Source: Edaphosphingomonas laterariae (GTDB lineage: Bacteria; Pseudomonadota; Alphaproteobacteria; Sphingomonadales; Sphingomonadaceae). Taken from it: DNA of 64,000 nt. The DNA lies in the NCBI RefSeq assembly GCF_900188165.1, contig NZ_FZOS01000019.1, positions 1-64,000 on the forward strand, in the 5' to 3' direction. Shown one piece after another: positions 60,966 through 64,000 of this stretch; positions within the stretch are counted from its first letter, which is position 1; every line of letters begins with the position of its first letter. The translations under genes were made by a program, and so were the position numbers. Under the pieces are notes generated by a model. The model was not told where the DNA came from. It made no database searches and saw nothing but the letters and a program-made list of their open reading frames with translations.

Positions 60966-61076
60966 CTTCGTCCGGCCAGGGTGCGCCGAGCGGACGGGTC
61001 TGAACCCGAGCGACGACATCGTAGCCGCGTTTGCGCGGGGGCGAGGTCGTGCGCTGATCCCCCGCAAGGACGTGGC

Positions 61077-63047
61077 ATGTCCAAGTTACGGGGTTCATGT
61101 CCGATGTTCAGACCATTGATTGTTTCCAGCCTGTTCCTGTCCACCTCCGCCTTTGCCGCGCAGGTGGCGCCGGTGCCCGATGCCGCGACGCCTGAAAGCA
61201 CGGCGGCCGGCACCATCCTTGTCACCGCCACCCGCGCGCCGACCGAGATCGACCGGCTCGCATCCTCCGTCACCGTGCTCGACAAGGCGGCGATCGATCG
61301 TGCGCAGGATATCGGCGTCACCGAATTGCTGATCCGCACGCCGGGCCTCAGCATGTCGCGCAACGGCGGCTATGGCACCACCACCTCGCTCCGCATCCGT
61401 GGCGCCGAAACCGATCAGACCGTGGTCGTGATCGACGGCGTGAAGCTCAACGATCCGTCGTCGACGGGGGGCGGCTTCAACTTCGCCAACCTGCTGGTCA
61501 GCGATGCATCGCGGATCGAGGTGCTGCGCGGGCCGCAGTCGATCCTGTGGGGCAGCCAGGCGATCGGCGGCGTCGTCAACGTCGTCACCGCCGCGCCGCA
61601 GAAGGATCTGGAAGCGAGCTTCGACATCGAGGCGGGATCGCGCGAGACGGTCAACGCCCGCGCCGGGCTGGGTGGCAAGACCGGCCCGCTGGCGTGGCGG
61701 ATCGGCGGCAACATCTTCACCACCGAGGGCATTTCCGCGATCGCGGCCTTGCCGGGGCAGACCGCCGAGCGCGACGGTTATACCAACCGCAACCTCGCCG
61801 GCCGGGCCGAACTGGAAATCGCCGAAGGCGTCAGCCTGGATGCGCGCGGCTATTATTCGCGCGGCCGGGTGGAGATTGACGGCTTCTCCGGCGACACCCC
61901 CGAATATAGCCTGAACCGCGAATTCGTCGGCTATGCGGGGCTCAACGTCGATCTGTTCGACGGCCGGCTGCGCAACCGCTTCGCTTATGGCTATACCGAC
62001 ACCGATCGCGACAGCTTCAACCCCACGCGCGCGCGGCCGCAGACCTTCGACGCCGCCGGCAAGAACAAGCGGCTCGAATATCAGGGCAGCTTCGCGATCA
62101 CCGACAAGTGGAACGCGCTGTTCGGCGTCGAGAATGAGCGGTCGAACTTCCGCAGCGTCTCGCCCGCCGGTTCGCTCAGCGTGCCGGTGCCCGATCCGAT
62201 CCGCGGCAAGGCGGAGATCACCGGCGTCTATGGCCAGCTGAGCGGCGAACTGCTGACCGGCCTGACGGTGAGCGGCGGCATCCGCCACGATGATCACAAG
62301 ACCTATGGCGGCAAGACCCTGTTCGCCGGCGGCGCCGCCTGGGCGTTGCCCACCGGCACGGTGCTGCGCGCCAGCTATTCCGAAGGCTTCAAGGCGCCGT
62401 CGCTCTACCAGCTCTATTCGGAATATGGGAATACGGGCCTCGCGCCCGAACGCGCCCATGGCTGGGAAGCGGGCGTGGAACAGCGCCTGTTCGACGATGC
62501 GCTGACGCTGGCGGCGACCTGGTTCGAGCGCAAGACCAAGGACCAGATCGACTTCAACAGCTGCGATTTCCCGGTGTCGACCGATCCGCTGTGCGTGACG
62601 CCGGGCGGCGATCCGCGCTTCGGCTATTATATCAACGTCGCGCGCACCGATGCGAAGGGGCTGGAGGCGACGGCGTCGCTGAAGCTGGGCGAAGGGTTGC
62701 TTGTCGACGGCAATTATAGCTGGATCAAGGCCGAGAACAGCGACACCGGCCAGTGGCTGCCGCGGCGCCCGCGCCACACCGCCAATGCCTCGATCAGCTA
62801 TGATTGGGCGTTCGGGCTGACGACCGGGGCGGCGATCCGCTGGGCGGGCAAGAGCTATGACAATGTGTCGAACAGCATCCGGCTGGACGATTATACGCTG
62901 GTCGATCTGCGCGCCGAACTGCCGATCGAGGGCGGCACGCGGCTGTTCGCCCGCGTCGAAAATCTGTTCGACGAGGATTATCGCACGGTCAACCGCTACG
63001 GCACGCTCGGCCGCAGCTTCTATCTCGGCCTGCGTGGCCGCTTCTGA
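61077..63047 (+). CDS. btuB: TonB-dependent vitamin B12 receptor BtuB
   Basis: 656 residues from the ATG at 61077, which has AAGGA six bases upstream. The ATG at 61104 (MFRPLIVSSLFLSTSAFAAQ) is also possible and would give a shorter signal peptide. Features: TonB-box-like ILVTATRAP after the signal, a plug domain with VTVLDKAAIDRAQDIGVTEL and RIEVLRGPQSILWGSQAIGG, and a 22-stranded-barrel-type remainder ending RSFYLGLRGRF. The B12 riboswitch supports the substrate assignment. Confidence 0.92.
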   Translation: MSKLRGSCPMFRPLIVSSLFLSTSAFAAQVAPVPDAATPESTAAGTILVTATRAPTEIDRLASSVTVLDKAAIDRAQDIGVTELLIRTPGLSMSRNGGYGTTTSLRIRGAETDQTVVVIDGVKLNDPSSTGGGFNFANLLVSDASRIEVLRGPQSILWGSQAIGGVVNVVTAAPQKDLEASFDIEAGSRETVNARAGLGGKTGPLAWRIGGNIFTTEGISAIAALPGQTAERDGYTNRNLAGRAELEIAEGVSLDARGYYSRGRVEIDGFSGDTPEYSLNREFVGYAGLNVDLFDGRLRNRFAYGYTDTDRDSFNPTRARPQTFDAAGKNKRLEYQGSFAITDKWNALFGVENERSNFRSVSPAGSLSVPVPDPIRGKAEITGVYGQLSGELLTGLTVSGGIRHDDHKTYGGKTLFAGGAAWALPTGTVLRASYSEGFKAPSLYQLYSEYGNTGLAPERAHGWEAGVEQRLFDDALTLAATWFERKTKDQIDFNSCDFPVSTDPLCVTPGGDPRFGYYINVARTDAKGLEATASLKLGEGLLVDGNYSWIKAENSDTGQWLPRRPRHTANASISYDWAFGLTTGAAIRWAGKSYDNVSNSIRLDDYTLVDLRAELPIEGGTRLFARVENLFDEDYRTVNRYGTLGRSFYLGLRGRF

Positions 63048-63061
63048 TCGGGGAGGGACGC

Positions 63062-63613
63062 ATGACCAATTCCCTTTCGACGCGCGGCGCATCGACCCTG
63101 TGGATCATGCTGCTGACGATCGCGAGCACGGTGACGACGCTCGCATTTGCCTGCGCGACGCCGTTTCCGGCGCTGTCGGCGCTGGCCGCGCTGCACATGC
63201 GGCGCGGCGACGGCATCGGCCTTGCCGTCGCGGCCTGGGTGGCAAGCCAGGCGGTGGGCTTCGGCCTGCTCGGCTATCCGCACGATCCGTCGACGCTGGG
63301 CTGGGGCGCGGGCCTCGGGCTGGCGGCGGTGGCATCGGCGCTGGTGGCGCATGATGTGGCCGATCGGCTGGCGGGGCGTGGCTTCGCGATCCGGCTGGCG
63401 GCGGCCTATGCGGCCGGGTTCCTGGCGTTCAAGGGCGTGATCGCGGTGTTCGCGCTCAAGCTGGGCGGGCTGGGCATCAGCCTGTCGCCGACGCTGATGG
63501 CTGAACAGTTCGCCCGCAACGGGGCGATCCTTGTGATGTTGCTTCTGCTTTATCGCGGGCTGGTGGCGATCGGCGTTCCCGGTGCGCCGCAGGCCCGCTG
63601 GAAGGCGGCCTGA
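63062..63613 (+). CDS. Integral membrane protein of unknown function in the B12 locus
   Basis: 183 residues with about five membrane segments (near 13-33, 50-72, 80-100, 112-135 and 150-172). Segments include FACATPFPALSALAALHMRR, AAWVASQAVGFGLLGYPHD and AILVMLLLLYRGLVAIGVPG. It lies 14 bp after btuB and ends two bases before the DUF1636 gene, so it shares the riboswitch-controlled transcript. It is not an obvious CbtA/CbtB or ECF component. A link to cobalt or corrinoid transport is inferred only from location. Confidence 0.7.
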   Translation: MTNSLSTRGASTLWIMLLTIASTVTTLAFACATPFPALSALAALHMRRGDGIGLAVAAWVASQAVGFGLLGYPHDPSTLGWGAGLGLAAVASALVAHDVADRLAGRGFAIRLAAAYAAGFLAFKGVIAVFALKLGGLGISLSPTLMAEQFARNGAILVMLLLLYRGLVAIGVPGAPQARWKAA

Positions 63614-63615
63614 CC

Positions 63616-64000
63616 ATGCTGACGCGCGTTGCCGATGGGCCCGCCGTGGTCGTCTGCAACACCTGCCGCCACTCGGCCGCATCCCCCACGGATGCGGCCG
63701 GCGTGCGCGGCGGGGCGCGGCTGGCCGAAGCGCTGCGCCGGCTGGCCGAAACCGAGCCGGCTTATGCCGGCATCGCGGTGCAGGACATGCCGTGCCTGTT
63801 CGCCTGCGGCGACCATTGCACCGTCCATATCCGCGCGCCGGGCAGGATCGGCTATGTCCTCGGCCGCTTCGCGCCGACCGAGGATGCCGCGCGCGCGATC
63901 CTCGATTATGCGGCCGCCCATGCCGCGAGTGCCGAGGGCAAGGTGCCCTATCGCGACTGGCCCGAAGGCGTGAAGGGGCACTTCATCGTCCGCATGCCGC
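63616..64000 (+). CDS. DUF1636-family metal-binding protein (cut by window end)
   Basis: At least 128 residues, open at the window end. Cysteines at positions 14, 17, 60, 64 and 68 (VVVCNTCRHS and MPCLFACGDHC) resemble a thioredoxin-like ferredoxin/DUF1636 arrangement that could hold metal or an iron-sulfur cluster. The FIVRMP segment appears just before the cut. Such genes often accompany cobalamin biosynthesis or transport genes under B12 riboswitches. It is the third gene after riboswitch 2. Confidence 0.8.
   Translation, partial: MLTRVADGPAVVVCNTCRHSAASPTDAAGVRGGARLAEALRRLAETEPAYAGIAVQDMPCLFACGDHCTVHIRAPGRIGYVLGRFAPTEDAARAILDYAAAHAASAEGKVPYRDWPEGVKGHFIVRMP

Overview
The window is GC-rich chromosomal DNA from an alphaproteobacterium. 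It is most likely a member of the Sphingomonadales (Sphingomonas-like). This rests on the protein sequences, the single complete flagellar locus with FlbD, FliA and FlgM, the very large NAD-dependent glutamate dehydrogenase, and the TPP and cobalamin riboswitches. No rRNA marker is present, so the genus is an inference.

Layout. 1-155: 3' end of an IS5-family element abutting ccmB. 156-1785 (minus): ccmB, ccmA and a small zinc metallopeptidase. 1833-1922: a palindromic interspersed repeat. 1940-3249 (plus): pterin carbinolamine dehydratase and a lytic transglycosylase. 3266-13957 (minus): motB, motA, then flgL-K-J-I-H-G-F-E-D-C-B. 14202-16590 (plus): a reduced MotA-like/MotB-like pair, then flgA, flgM and flgN. 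16789-19689 (plus): flhA and fliA. 19637-22345 (minus): a membrane protein of unknown function and flagellin. 22645-36402 (plus): flbD, fliE-F-G-H-I-J-K-L-M-N-O-P-Q-R and flhB.

The flagellar locus carries its own regulatory circuit. Three near-consensus sigma-54 sites precede flgB, flgA and flhA, and the locus encodes the sigma-54 activator FlbD. Two sigma-28-type promoters precede flagellin and motA, and the locus encodes FliA and its antagonist FlgM. Two palindromes with a CGGCAA core, 20 bp apart, lie upstream of the flgB sigma-54 promoter and look like activator sites. FlgJ is only a rod-binding domain, so the separate transglycosylase probably supplies the muramidase activity.

36432-44848 (minus): a DUF4198/DUF2271/PepSY operon, the 1553-residue NAD-glutamate dehydrogenase and a PAS-domain protein. 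44995-45070: tRNA-Thr(CGU). 45287-48670 (plus): a di-iron hydroxylase/desaturase-family membrane protein overlapping a DUF2141 protein, then a TPP riboswitch and thiC. A candidate minus-strand small RNA with a strong terminator sits between DUF2141 and thiC. 49049-57753 is an accessory-like mixture: an OmpA-family protein, several small hypothetical proteins, cspA-infA, an AT-rich acyltransferase, lipoproteins, a 2'-5' RNA ligase-like protein, a VOC protein and other small conserved proteins.

57794-64000 is a vitamin B12 uptake locus: two cobalamin riboswitches on the plus strand, btuF on the minus strand, btuC and btuD, the TonB-dependent receptor btuB, a membrane protein of unknown function and a DUF1636 protein cut by the window end. 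The first riboswitch points into the antisense strand of btuF, which is the strangest arrangement in this part.

Limits: all calls come from reading the sequence. No database search, structure prediction or expression data were available.
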